Shown in pieces: positions 26,089-35,195 of a stretch of DNA of 64,000 bases (positions are counted from its first letter, which is position 1; every line of letters begins with the position of its first letter). The notes under the pieces are model-generated. The model had not been told where the DNA came from. It saw only the letters and a program-made list of their open reading frames with translations, and made no database searches. Made by a program: the position numbers and the translations under genes. The stretch is from NCBI GenBank assembly GCA_046293075.1, contig JBKBPL010000018.1, positions 20,665-84,664 of the forward strand, written 5' to 3'. The stretch comes from Ga0077530 sp046293075. GTDB taxonomy: Bacteria; Pseudomonadota; Alphaproteobacteria; Rhizobiales; Hyphomicrobiaceae.

Positions 26089-28587
26089 GTGCGTGCGACC
26101 AACGTGCCAATGCCGCGCGAAACCGCCCTTCCGATCGAGCACGTGCTGCCCGAGATTGCTGCTGCACTTGCCGCGGGCACGTCGGCGGTCCTTGTCGCGC
26201 CGCCCGGCGCCGGCAAGACGACGCGTGTCCCGCTGGCGCTGCTCGACGCCCCCTGGCTCGCCAGACGCAAGATCGTCGTGCTGGAGCCGCGGCGCCTCGC
26301 CGCCCGCGCCGCAGCGGATCGGATGGCCTTCGTGCTCGGCGAGAAGGTCGGCGATCGCGTCGGCCTGCGTGCTCGCCTCGATACGCGGGTCGGTCCCCTG
26401 ACGCGCATCGAGGTGGTCACCGAAGGTGTCTTCACGCGGATGATCCTCGCCGATCCCGAGCTTTCGGGCGTCGGCGCAATTCTGTTCGACGAGTTTCACG
26501 AGCGCTCGCTCGATGCCGATCTCGGCCTCGCGCTGGCGATCGATGCACGCGCTGGTTTGCGCGCGGATCTGCGCATCCTTGTCATGTCCGCGACGCTTGA
26601 TGGTGCGCGCGTCGCCCGATTGCTCGGTGAAGATGTGCACGTCATCACGAGTGAAGGTCGCGCCTTTCCTGTCGAGACGCGGTATCTCGGGCGGGGCACA
26701 GGCGCGCGCATCGAAGAGCGGATGGCGGATGCCATTCGAATGGCCTTGGCGCGCGAAACCGGCTCGATCCTCGCGTTCCTTCCCGGCCAGGGTGAAATCG
26801 CGCGCACCGCCGAGATGCTTGACGCGCGCCGGCTGCCGCCCGATGTCGATCTGGTGCAGCTGTTCGGTGGCCTCGACAGCCGCACGCAGGCGCGCGCCAT
26901 TGAGCCGGCACCACTTGGGCGGCGCAAGGTTGTTCTCGCGACCTCGATCGCGGAAACCTCCATCACGATCGATGGCGTGCGGGTCGTCATCGACAGTGGT
27001 CTCGAGCGCGTGCCGCGTTACGAGCCCGACGTCGGCATCACACGGCTCGAGACGCAGCGCGTCTGCCGCGCTTCGGCAGATCAGCGGTGTGGCCGCGCCG
27101 GCCGCACGGAGCCGGGCGTATGCCTGCGCCTGTGGGATGAGCCGCAGACGGCGGGTTTGCTGCCCTTCCGCGCGCCGGAGATCAGGGCCGCAGACCTCTC
27201 GGGCCTGCTGCTCGATTGTGCCGCCTGGGGCGTCGCCGACCCGCTGCAGCTCGCCTGGCTCGACCCGCCGCCTGCGGGTGCGTTGGCAGCCGCGCGCGAC
27301 GCGCTCGTCGCGATCGGTGCGCTCGATGCGCACGGCAGGCTGACGGAGGCAGGCCACCGCTTGCGGCAACTCCCATTGCCGCCGCGCCTCGCACGGATGG
27401 TCGTGGCCGCTGCGGAGCTCGGAGAGACCGCGCGCGCGGCCGAGATCGCAGCCGTTCTCGTCGAGCGTGGGCTTGGGGGCAACGCCACCGATCTCGACCA
27501 GCGCCTCGCTGCTTTCGCGGGGGACCGCTCCCGTCGCGCGAGCGACATGCGCGGGCTGGCGCGCAGTTGGGCCGAGGAGGCCGGGGGCGATGCGCGGAGC
27601 ACAGCCCGCGGTGCCTCATCGACCGCCGCGCTGCTGGCGCTCGCGTACCCCGACCGGATCGCCATGGCGCGCGGCGCACCTGGCCAGTTCCTGCTCGCGA
27701 ACGGACGAGCTGCAGCACTCGATGCTGCGGATCCACTGGCGCTGGCGCCGTTTCTCGTTGTTGCCGAGGTCAGCGGCACTGCCGCGAGGGCGCGCATCCT
27801 GCTCGCCTCGGCGACCGACGAGGCCGAGGTGCGGGCCATTGCCGGTGATCGCATCGAGGTCACCGAGGCGAGCGCGTTCGAGCCCGATCATGCCGCTGTC
27901 CGCACGCGCCGCACGGAACGCCTGGGCGCGATCACGCTCCGCTCTGAACCCCGACCGACGAAGCCCGGCCCCGAGACCGCAGCGGTGCTCGCGCGCGGCC
28001 TTGCCGGTCTGGGCATCGGCCACCTGCCGTGGAGCCGCGCGCAGCAGCAGCTTCGCGCCCGCGTTGCGTTCATTCGCGCGGCGGGGACCGCGGGCGACTG
28101 GCCCGATCTCTCGGATGCTGCGCTGGCGGCCACGGCCGAGATCTGGCTGGCACCGTTTCTCGTCGGCGCGACTTCGCGCGCGGATGTCAACGCGGATCTC
28201 CTCGGGGCTGCGCTCGATGCCCTGGTCCCGTGGAGCGCGCGCCAGCGCCTCGACGAGCTGGCGCCCACCCACTTCACCGCGCCGACCGGCAACCGCCACG
28301 CCATCGACTACGAGGGGGAGGGCGCGCCGATCCTGGCCATCCGCGTGCAGGAGCTGTTCGGCCTCACCGCGCACCCCGCAATTGCGGATGGCCGCCTGCC
28401 GCTGACGCTGCACCTCCTCTCGCCAGCTCATCGCCCGATCCAGATCACGCGCGACCTTCCGGGCTTCTGGTCTGGCTCATGGGCCGACGTGCGCGCGGAG
28501 ATGCGCGGGCGCTACCCGAAGCATCCCTGGCCCGAGGACCCGCGCACCGCCCCGCCGACCTCCCGCGCCAAGGCGCGCGGAAGCTGA
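26089..28587 (+). CDS. hrpB: ATP-dependent helicase HrpB
   Basis: 832 aa DEAH/RHA-type helicase. Walker A is APPGAGKTT near residue 42, the DExH box is LFDEFHERS near 132, motif III is MSATLDG, and motif VI is QRCGRAGRTEPG near 332. HA2 and the HrpB-specific C-terminal region follow, so it is full length. The annotated GTG start lies 3 bp after the RND pump stop; an ATG at 26110 (MPRETALPIEHV) is an equally good start. The biological substrate of bacterial HrpB is not settled. Confidence 0.92.
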   Translation: MRATNVPMPRETALPIEHVLPEIAAALAAGTSAVLVAPPGAGKTTRVPLALLDAPWLARRKIVVLEPRRLAARAAADRMAFVLGEKVGDRVGLRARLDTRVGPLTRIEVVTEGVFTRMILADPELSGVGAILFDEFHERSLDADLGLALAIDARAGLRADLRILVMSATLDGARVARLLGEDVHVITSEGRAFPVETRYLGRGTGARIEERMADAIRMALARETGSILAFLPGQGEIARTAEMLDARRLPPDVDLVQLFGGLDSRTQARAIEPAPLGRRKVVLATSIAETSITIDGVRVVIDSGLERVPRYEPDVGITRLETQRVCRASADQRCGRAGRTEPGVCLRLWDEPQTAGLLPFRAPEIRAADLSGLLLDCAAWGVADPLQLAWLDPPPAGALAAARDALVAIGALDAHGRLTEAGHRLRQLPLPPRLARMVVAAAELGETARAAEIAAVLVERGLGGNATDLDQRLAAFAGDRSRRASDMRGLARSWAEEAGGDARSTARGASSTAALLALAYPDRIAMARGAPGQFLLANGRAAALDAADPLALAPFLVVAEVSGTAARARILLASATDEAEVRAIAGDRIEVTEASAFEPDHAAVRTRRTERLGAITLRSEPRPTKPGPETAAVLARGLAGLGIGHLPWSRAQQQLRARVAFIRAAGTAGDWPDLSDAALAATAEIWLAPFLVGATSRADVNADLLGAALDALVPWSARQRLDELAPTHFTAPTGNRHAIDYEGEGAPILAIRVQELFGLTAHPAIADGRLPLTLHLLSPAHRPIQITRDLPGFWSGSWADVRAEMRGRYPKHPWPEDPRTAPPTSRAKARGS

Positions 28588-28670
28588 GCGTTGCGGCGAA
28601 ATGGATCGCCTTGGCCGCGGCAATGCGGCATAAGATCGGCGCATCAGACCAGGAAGCGACCACGCACACC

Positions 28671-29624
28671 ATGCGGCCGAATGCGCTCGATGCCCCGACC
28701 GTCCCCGACGCGCCGCCCGGCAACTGGGTGGACCGCTTCGCGCCCTCATGGTTCCGCCCCTATGCCCGCCTCGCGCGGTTTGACCGGCCGATCGGCGCGT
28801 GGCTGCTGCTCTTTCCTTGCTGGTGGTCGCTGGCGCTTGCCGAGCACGCCAATGGCGCTGCGTATCCCTCGATCTGGTTCGCCATTCTGTTCTGGATCGG
28901 CGCCTTCGTGATGCGCGGTGCCGGCTGCACCTATAACGACATTGTCGATCGCGACATCGATGCCGGAGTCGCGCGCACGCGCGGTCGGCCGATCCCCTCG
29001 GGCGAAGTAAGCGTCAAGGCCGCCGCCGTTTTCATGGTGTTGCTCTGCCTGATTGGGCTCGTCGTCCTGCTCCAATTCAACTGGTACACGGTTGTGCTCG
29101 GGGCCTCGTCGCTGGCGCTGGTTGCGATCTACCCCTTCATGAAGCGCTACACCTACTGGCCGCAGCTCGTGCTGGGCCTGACGTTCAAGTGGGGTGCGCT
29201 CGTCGGCTGGTCGGCAGCGCGCGGTACGCTCGAGTGGCCGGCGATCATCCTTTACCTCGGGTGCGTGGCCTGGACGATCGGCTACGACACCATCTACGCC
29301 CACCAGGACAAGGAGGACGACCTCGCGCTCGGCCTCAAGTCCACGGCGCTCCGGTTCGGCGCGCGCACCAAATCGTGGCTCAGCGGCTTTTATGCGTTCG
29401 CGGTAGCGATGTGGGCGCTTGCGGCTTGGCTCGTGGGGGTCGGGGCGATCGGCATGGCCGCGCTCGCAGGCGCTGCAGCACACCTTGCCTGGCAGGTGGG
29501 GACGCTTGACAGTTCCGACCCGCAGAACTGCCTGCGGCGCTTCCGGTCCAACCGTGATCTCGGCTGGCTGGTCTTTGCCGGCTTCCTCGCCGACATGGGA
29601 TATGCCGCGCTTGCATCCGGATAG
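28671..29624 (+). CDS. ubiA: 4-hydroxybenzoate polyprenyltransferase
   Basis: Integral membrane prenyltransferase that attaches the polyprenyl tail to 4-hydroxybenzoate in ubiquinone synthesis. About 317 aa with 8-9 helices. The two aspartate-rich diphosphate-binding motifs are clear: NDIVDRDID near residue 90 and DKEDD near residue 212. The chosen ATG gives MRPNALDAPTVPDAPPGNW; another ATG at 28623 is possible. The frame is open much further upstream, but that part overlaps hrpB and is not coding. Confidence 0.95.
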   Translation: MRPNALDAPTVPDAPPGNWVDRFAPSWFRPYARLARFDRPIGAWLLLFPCWWSLALAEHANGAAYPSIWFAILFWIGAFVMRGAGCTYNDIVDRDIDAGVARTRGRPIPSGEVSVKAAAVFMVLLCLIGLVVLLQFNWYTVVLGASSLALVAIYPFMKRYTYWPQLVLGLTFKWGALVGWSAARGTLEWPAIILYLGCVAWTIGYDTIYAHQDKEDDLALGLKSTALRFGARTKSWLSGFYAFAVAMWALAAWLVGVGAIGMAALAGAAAHLAWQVGTLDSSDPQNCLRRFRSNRDLGWLVFAGFLADMGYAALASG

Positions 29625-29873
29625 ATGGCCCGGCGCCGAGGGCGCGACGCCGGACCTTCCCAACCAGTGCTCTTGTCTCTCGTTGGCCGTTCTCTTGAGC
29701 GGCCACGAGGCTTGCAGTCTCGCACGACTGCCTTCAAAGTGTTCTAAAAAAGGCTGGCCAAAGCGCGAACCTGCGTCTCAAAACGGGCTGCCGCGGGAGG
29801 AGGGCACATCGATGCAGGGGGCTTGGCGATCTGCCGCCATGAGCAACACGACCGACCACTGAAGGCACCTCCC

Positions 29874-30134
29874 ATGTCCGAACCGACCTCGACGAAGCCC
29901 GCGCGCCAGCTCCTCCATCTCGTCTTCGGCGGTGAGCTCAAAGCGCTCGAGACGCATGAGTTCGCGGACCTCGACAAGCTCGATATCGTTGGCATCTATC
30001 CAAACTATGCCGAGGCCTACAAAGCCTGGAAGGCAGCGGCCCAGAAGACGGTCGACAACGCCCAGATGCGCTATTTCATCGTGCACATGCACCGCCTGCT
30101 CGATCCGGTCGAGGACGGCGCGGCGAAGGGGTGA
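29874..30134 (+). CDS. DUF4170 domain protein
   Basis: A short (86 aa) soluble protein of the alphaproteobacterial DUF4170 family: LHLVFGGELKALETHEFADLDK, IVGIYPNYAEAYKAWKAAAQ and YFIVHMHRLLDP. Its function is unknown. The ATG of MSEPTSTKPARQ follows a short leader. It lies between ubiA and leuB on the same strand. Confidence 0.85.
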   Translation: MSEPTSTKPARQLLHLVFGGELKALETHEFADLDKLDIVGIYPNYAEAYKAWKAAAQKTVDNAQMRYFIVHMHRLLDPVEDGAAKG

Positions 30135-30244
30135 GGCGCCCTGCCGATACGTCCTCATCCCCTCGCCGCCTTGCATCGCGCGGTCGCCCGGTCTAGCACT
30201 ACGGCCATCCCCATCCATATCCAGGCAACCGACGGCGGCTCTCC

Positions 30245-31357
30245 ATGGCAACTCACAACCTGCTCCTGCTCCCCGGCGACGGCATTGGCCCCGAGGTCAT
30301 GGCCGAGATCGACCGCCTCATCGCGTTCCTCGCCAAGAAGACGCGCGCCGAGTTCAAGACCGAGCAGGCGCTCTGCGGCGGGTGCTCCATCGACAAGCAC
30401 GGCACGCCTCTGACCGAGGAGGTGCTCGCCAAGGCCAAGGCCGCCGATGCCATCATCTTCGGCTCGGTCGGCGGGCCGAAGTGGGACAAGGTCCCCTATG
30501 AGATCCGCCCCGAAGCAGGCCTGCTGCGGCTGCGGAAAGAGCTCGATCTCTTCGCGAACCTGCGCCCAGCGATCTGCTACCCCGCGCTCGCCGAGGCGTC
30601 GAGCCTCAAGCGCGAGCTCGTCGAGGGGCTCGACATCCTGATCCTGCGCGAGCTGACCGGCGGCACCTATTTCGGCGAGCCCAAGGAGATCGTCACGCTC
30701 GAGAACGGCCAGAAGCGGGCCGTCGATACCACCGTCTACACGACGCACGAGATCGAGCGTATTGCCCGCGTCGCCTTCGACCTCGCGCGGAAGCGCCGCA
30801 ACAAGGTGCACTCTGCCGAGAAGCGCAACGTCATGAAGACCGGCGTGCTGTGGAACCAGGTCGTGACCGCCGTCCACGCGGCAGAGGCGAAGGACGTGCA
30901 GCTTGAGCACATTCTCGCCGATGCCTGCGCCATGCAGCTCGTGCGCAATCCGAAGCAGTTTGACGTGATCGTCTGCGATAACCTCTTCGGCGACATGCTC
31001 TCCGACGAGGCGGCGATGCTGGCCGGCTCGCTCGGGATGCTGCCGTCGGCGTCGCTCGGCGCGCCCGATCCGAAGACAGGGCTCCGCAAGGCGCTCTACG
31101 AGCCGATCCACGGCTCGGCCCCCGACATTGCCGGCAAGGGCATTGCAAATCCGATCGCGCAGCTTGCCTCCTTCGGCATGGCGCTGCGCTATTCCTGCGA
31201 CATGGCCAAGGAAGCGGACCTGCTCGACAAGGCAATCGCCAACACGCTCGCGCAGGGCTATCGCACCGCCGACATCATGCAGCCCAACATGCGCAGCGTC
31301 GGCACGACCGAGATGGGCAGGGCCATCATCAGCGAGATGGAGCGCCTGATTGGCTAG
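30245..31357 (+). CDS. leuB: 3-isopropylmalate dehydrogenase
   Basis: NAD-dependent oxidative decarboxylase, third step of leucine synthesis. It has 370 aa, the normal length. Family landmarks are LLPGDGIGPEVM, LRKELDLFANLRPA, ILRELTGGTYFGEP, DVIVCDNLFGDMLSDEAAM and EPIHGSAPDIAGKGIANP. leuC and leuD are not adjacent. The following 180 bp before the hydrolase gene contain G/C-rich inverted stretches but no clear terminator. Confidence 0.97.
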   Translation: MATHNLLLLPGDGIGPEVMAEIDRLIAFLAKKTRAEFKTEQALCGGCSIDKHGTPLTEEVLAKAKAADAIIFGSVGGPKWDKVPYEIRPEAGLLRLRKELDLFANLRPAICYPALAEASSLKRELVEGLDILILRELTGGTYFGEPKEIVTLENGQKRAVDTTVYTTHEIERIARVAFDLARKRRNKVHSAEKRNVMKTGVLWNQVVTAVHAAEAKDVQLEHILADACAMQLVRNPKQFDVIVCDNLFGDMLSDEAAMLAGSLGMLPSASLGAPDPKTGLRKALYEPIHGSAPDIAGKGIANPIAQLASFGMALRYSCDMAKEADLLDKAIANTLAQGYRTADIMQPNMRSVGTTEMGRAIISEMERLIG

Positions 31358-31537
31358 TTGAGCGGGGTGGCAGATGCGGTGCCCCAGGCCGGACGTGTCG
31401 GATCCCCCTCCCCCTTCGGGAGGGCGGTTAGGCTTGGGGGGAATTCCCGCCGCCGATGTTCCGCGATCGCCCGCGCGCTTACCCTCCCTCACCGGGGGCA
31501 AGGGAAATGATCGGCACGCAAGCACAGGGGCGCAGGC

Positions 31538-32521
31538 ATGATGCAGTCATCGCCGAGCGCCACTGCCCCGTTCCCGACCCTTGGCATCGACTCCTCCGCG
31601 GGCAGCCTGCCGGCCATTCCAGAGCGCCAGAACTGGCGCGACATCTACTTCACCGCGCGCGATGGCCTGCGGCTCTATGCGCGCCACTATCCGGCGCCGG
31701 GCTCGCCCTTGCGCCCGGTGCTTTGCCTCGCCGGCCTCACCCGCAACAGCCGCGACTTCCACCACCTCGCGAGCATCCTCGCGAGCCCGGACCAGCCGGC
31801 ACCGCGCCACGTCTACACCATGGATTACCGGGGCCGCGGCCGATCCGCGTACGACCCGGATTGGCGCAACTATCAGGTCATCAACGAGCTGCTCGACGTC
31901 CTCGACTTCATGACCGTCGTGGGCCTGAGTGACGCCGCGATTGTCGGCACCTCGCGCGGCGGTATCCTGGCTATGATCATGGCGGCGGTGCGCCCGGGCA
32001 ACATAGGGGCCGTCGTTCTCAATGACATCGGTCCCCTGATCGAGCGCGAGGGACTGCTCCGGATCGTCAGCTACGTCGGGCGCATCCCACTGCCTGCGAC
32101 CTGGGCCGAGGCCGGCGAGCTGCTCCGCTCGATGGGCCAGCGCCACTTTCCTGCGGTGCCCCCCCACATGTGGGAGGACTTGGCGCGCCAGCAGTACAAC
32201 GACGAAGCCGGCCGCCCCGCGCATGGCTATGACCAAGCGCTCAATCGCACGGCTTCGATCCTGGACGGCCCGCTGCCGGAACTCTGGCCACAGTTCAAGG
32301 CGCTGTCGCGCGTGCCCGTGCTCGTGCTGCGCGGCGAGCACTCGGATATCCTGAGCGCGGCGACGGCCGAACGGATGCAGCGGGAGCATCCTGACCTGAC
32401 AGTGCTGACCGTGCCGGGGCAGGGCCACGCGCCCCTCCTGCGCGATGCACCAAGCCTGCACGCCATCATGGCGTTTCTGGCGCGCGCCGATGGGACATGG
32501 ACCGGCCATCATCTCGGTTGA
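31538..32521 (+). CDS. Alpha/beta hydrolase
   Basis: 327 aa alpha/beta-hydrolase fold enzyme. The nucleophile elbow is GTSRGG near residue 140 (Ser), with the oxyanion-region stretch LAGLTRNSRDFHHLA before it, MDYRGRGRS, a candidate acid in LRGEHSDIL and the histidine in GQGHAPLL near residue 302. It has no signal peptide. The substrate is unknown; the fold covers esterases, lipases and C-C hydrolases. Confidence 0.82.
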   Translation: MMQSSPSATAPFPTLGIDSSAGSLPAIPERQNWRDIYFTARDGLRLYARHYPAPGSPLRPVLCLAGLTRNSRDFHHLASILASPDQPAPRHVYTMDYRGRGRSAYDPDWRNYQVINELLDVLDFMTVVGLSDAAIVGTSRGGILAMIMAAVRPGNIGAVVLNDIGPLIEREGLLRIVSYVGRIPLPATWAEAGELLRSMGQRHFPAVPPHMWEDLARQQYNDEAGRPAHGYDQALNRTASILDGPLPELWPQFKALSRVPVLVLRGEHSDILSAATAERMQREHPDLTVLTVPGQGHAPLLRDAPSLHAIMAFLARADGTWTGHHLG

Positions 32522-32957
32522 GCCGCTCGCATCGGCTCGTTGAGATCGTCAGCCATGGATAGCGCCGCCGGGCCGTAGGCGCTCGAACACGTCCGCGAGA
32601 TTGGGCTCATCACGATGCCTCCAGCACGTAATGGCCTGCTGAGCCAGCTCACGGGACGCCTCGGGCGTCGCTCCCGCGCTGCACCCGGCGGTGCTCTCCA
32701 GAGCCCCGCCACGTGAAAGCGGTGCCTTCGGGGGGCCGTCTGCGCCATAGCGCACCATGGGACGCCTCGCTGCGCGCCCGCTTTCGGCCTCGGTATCTGC
32801 CTGGGCATCATCTCAATTCGAACAATTCAAGCGCGGCTGTGCGACAGTTTTGTCGTGCACGGGCTCCTTGTTCACCTTCAGGCTTCATGCCAATTGTCGG
32901 CACGCCCGCATCTGGCCGGCCAGGAGCATTTGCGCGCCCAGAGCTTGGGGAGGGACG
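32522..32957. other. Intergenic region between the hydrolase and the glycosyltransferase
   Basis: About 436 bp without a confident gene. It holds one possible minus-strand small open frame (32549-32758, listed separately) and, at its right end, the GGGAGGGAC ribosome-binding site of the glycosyltransferase. Confidence 0.5.
32549..32758 (-). CDS. Possible small protein, unrecognised
   Basis: A 69-codon open frame with a more protein-like composition than its surroundings in the second half (PEASRELAQQAITCWRHRDE followed by PNLADVFERLRP, which would fold as helix). I do not recognise a family. It is tail to tail with the alpha/beta hydrolase. There is no strong ribosome-binding site at the ATG. 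It may be chance. Confidence 0.25.
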   Translation of the reverse strand: MVRYGADGPPKAPLSRGGALESTAGCSAGATPEASRELAQQAITCWRHRDEPNLADVFERLRPGGAIHG

Positions 32958-33698
32958 ATGGCGCAGACAGTCATATGTGCGAAGTGGGGCACCCGGTATC
33001 CCGCCGCTTACGTGAACTGTCTCTGGGCGATGATCCGGCGCAATACGAGGCGTGAGACCCGCCTCGTTTGCTACACAGATGATCCGGCCGGCGTTCATCC
33101 AGATGTTGCGACCTATCCGATGCCTTCCTTCAGGTTGCCGGAGGAAAAAGCACAGCAGCCCTGGCGCAAGGTTGCATTCTGGCAGCCGCAGCTTGAGGGC
33201 ATTTCCGGCGATGTTCTGTTCGTTGATCTCGATGTCGTGATTACGGGCTCCATCGATGAGTTCTTCAATTTCGAGCCCGATGCAACCTTCTGCGTCATCG
33301 AGAACTGGACGCAAATGGGATCAAGGATCGGCAATACGTCGGTCTATCGCTTCCGCGTCGGCGCGCACGCGTATATCTACGAGACGCTGATCGCCGATCC
33401 GGAGGGCATCACGAGCCGCTTTCCCAACAGCCAGACGTTCATATCGCGCACCGCCAAGAGCATGGCGTTCTGGCCCGCCGAGTGGTGCGTCAGTTTCAAG
33501 CACACGTTGATGCCGCCATGGCCGTTGAATTTCGTGATGACCGCGAGGCTGCCTCCGGCGACAAAGATCGTATGCTTCACCGGCAAGCCGGATCCGGATG
33601 AGGCCCGTGATGGCCATTGGCCGGCGCCCTGGTACAAGAAGCTCTACAAGCATGTCCGGCCGACGCCGTGGATTGCCGAGCATTGGCGCGAGGATTGA
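32958..33698 (+). CDS. Putative nucleotide-sugar glycosyltransferase
   Basis: 246 aa. A DxD-type motif (DVLFVDLDVV near residues 83-92) sits after a Rossmann-like N-terminus (MAQTVICAKWGTRYPAAYVN, RLVCYTDDP), as in GT-A fold glycosyltransferases that use a metal ion and nucleotide sugar. Later residues (SQTFISRTAK, CFTGKPDP) fit the acceptor side. The start is decided by a GGGAGGGAC ribosome-binding site 5 nt before the ATG. The acceptor is unknown; it stands alone, not in a clear sugar cluster. Confidence 0.7.
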   Translation: MAQTVICAKWGTRYPAAYVNCLWAMIRRNTRRETRLVCYTDDPAGVHPDVATYPMPSFRLPEEKAQQPWRKVAFWQPQLEGISGDVLFVDLDVVITGSIDEFFNFEPDATFCVIENWTQMGSRIGNTSVYRFRVGAHAYIYETLIADPEGITSRFPNSQTFISRTAKSMAFWPAEWCVSFKHTLMPPWPLNFVMTARLPPATKIVCFTGKPDPDEARDGHWPAPWYKKLYKHVRPTPWIAEHWRED

Positions 33699-33739
33699 GC
33701 CATCGGTCCGGGCCGATGTACGCTTGCCGGCGTGCGCGC

Positions 33740-33949
33740 TCAGGGCGCTTCGGGCGGCACCGCATACATCCACTTGATGAGATATCCGGCCGGCAGCACC
33801 CAAGCGACGCCGGCCACCGCATAGAACGCCAGCTCAACGATCTTGCCGCCGGCCGGCAGCACGGCCGACGCGGCAACCATTACCGCCAGCGCATAAATGA
33901 TGAGGACGAGGAGGAGAACCACCGTCCCGACAAGCTTTCGCGTGTGCAT
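33740..33949 (-). CDS. DUF2842 small membrane protein
   Basis: 69 aa with two membrane helices (about residues 6-30 and 36-60) and the R-K-L-x-G-T start and W-V-L-P-A-G-Y-L-I-x-W-M end typical of DUF2842, an alphaproteobacterial family of unknown role. It starts 8 bp after the stop of the alcohol dehydrogenase, so it is probably co-transcribed with it. Confidence 0.8.
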   Translation of the reverse strand: MHTRKLVGTVVLLLVLIIYALAVMVAASAVLPAGGKIVELAFYAVAGVAWVLPAGYLIKWMYAVPPEAP

Positions 33950-33957
33950 GGCCGGCC

Positions 33958-35085
33958 TCAATCGAAGACGATCATCTGTCGCACGACGGCAGCATCGGCA
34001 AGTCGGTCGAAGCCCTCGTTGACCTCGTCGAGCTTGATGAGCGCACTGCGCAGCCGGTCCACGGGCAACTTGCGATCCTTGTAGAGCGCGATGTAGCGCG
34101 GCACGTCGCGCGCGATGACGCACCCGCCCATGTAGCTCCCCTTCACCGTACGGCCGTCCTGCACCATGGCATAGTGATTGATGGGGAACTGTGCCGTCGC
34201 GGGCGAGAGGCCGGCAGAGACGGTCTGGCCGCCGCGCACGGTGATCCTGTAGGCGAGTTCCATGGCTTTGATCGTGCCGGCCATCTCGAAGGCCGAGTCG
34301 ACACCGCCGTCGGTCGCAGCAAGTATGCGCTCGATGCAGTCGGCGTCGCGGGCGTTGAAGGTCTCCGTGGCGCCGAGCTGGCGGGCGAGCGCGAGCTTCT
34401 CGTCCGAGACGTCGATGGCGAGAATGCGCCCTGCACCGGCAACAATCGCGCCGAGCAGACAGGAGAGCCCGACGCCGCCAAGACCGACCACCGCGACCGT
34501 CTCGCCGGGCTTCACGTTTGCCGTATTCACGGCCGCGCCGACGCCGGTGACGACGGCGCAGCCGAACAGCGCGGCGTCGTGCATCGGGATGTCCGAGGGG
34601 ATCTTCTGCACGGAGTTGCGCGGTACCACCGCGTACTCAGCAAAGCAGGAGAGGCCGGAGTTGTGGGCGATCGACTGGCCATTGAGACTGAGGCGCCGGC
34701 CGCCCGTGGCGAGATCGCCCTTCTGGCGCGCGGCATTGAAGGTCGTACACAGGAAGGGGCGCTGCGAGATGCACTGGCGGCAGTGTCCGCAGCTCGGCGC
34801 GAAGATGAAGACGACCGCATCTCCCGGCGCGATGTCGGTTACGCCGGCGCCGACCTCGGCGACGACGCCAGCGCCTTCATGGCCGACCACCATGGGCAGC
34901 GGACGCGGCCGCACCCCCTCGATGGTCGAGAGGTCGGAGTGGCAGAGCCCGGCGGCCTTGACCTGGACCAGAACCTCGCCGGCGCGTGGTCCTTCGAGGT
35001 CAAGGGTCTCAATCTTGAGCGGCCGGCTCTCGGCGTAGGGACGCGGCAGGCCCTGCTCATAAAGGACGGCTCCCCTGATCTTCAT
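33958..35085 (-). CDS. Zinc-dependent alcohol dehydrogenase (MDR family)
   Basis: 375 aa medium-chain dehydrogenase/reductase. The catalytic zinc ligand is C48-like in AGLCHSDLS, followed by GHEGAGVVAEVG. The structural zinc lobe has CGHCRQC plus a fourth Cys, and the NAD site is VVGLGGVGLSCLLGA near residue 195. The pattern is that of class III-like/long-chain alcohol dehydrogenases; the substrate is not certain. The ATG of MKIRGAVLYEQG is preferred to the longer frame. Confidence 0.88.
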   Translation of the reverse strand: MKIRGAVLYEQGLPRPYAESRPLKIETLDLEGPRAGEVLVQVKAAGLCHSDLSTIEGVRPRPLPMVVGHEGAGVVAEVGAGVTDIAPGDAVVFIFAPSCGHCRQCISQRPFLCTTFNAARQKGDLATGGRRLSLNGQSIAHNSGLSCFAEYAVVPRNSVQKIPSDIPMHDAALFGCAVVTGVGAAVNTANVKPGETVAVVGLGGVGLSCLLGAIVAGAGRILAIDVSDEKLALARQLGATETFNARDADCIERILAATDGGVDSAFEMAGTIKAMELAYRITVRGGQTVSAGLSPATAQFPINHYAMVQDGRTVKGSYMGGCVIARDVPRYIALYKDRKLPVDRLRSALIKLDEVNEGFDRLADAAVVRQMIVFD

Positions 35086-35195
35086 CGCGCGTTGATCCTC
35101 CCGGTTTGGCTGCGCGCACGTTAGCCCACTCCGCAAGCCTCCGCGAGGCTCGGCAATGCAGTGCCGCGATGCGCCCGCGCGCGGCGCCTGCGGGC

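Noticed and set aside
24643..27369. 908-codon minus-strand open frame opposite the RND pump and hrpB
   Set aside because: Spans two certain genes and has the composition of a shadow.
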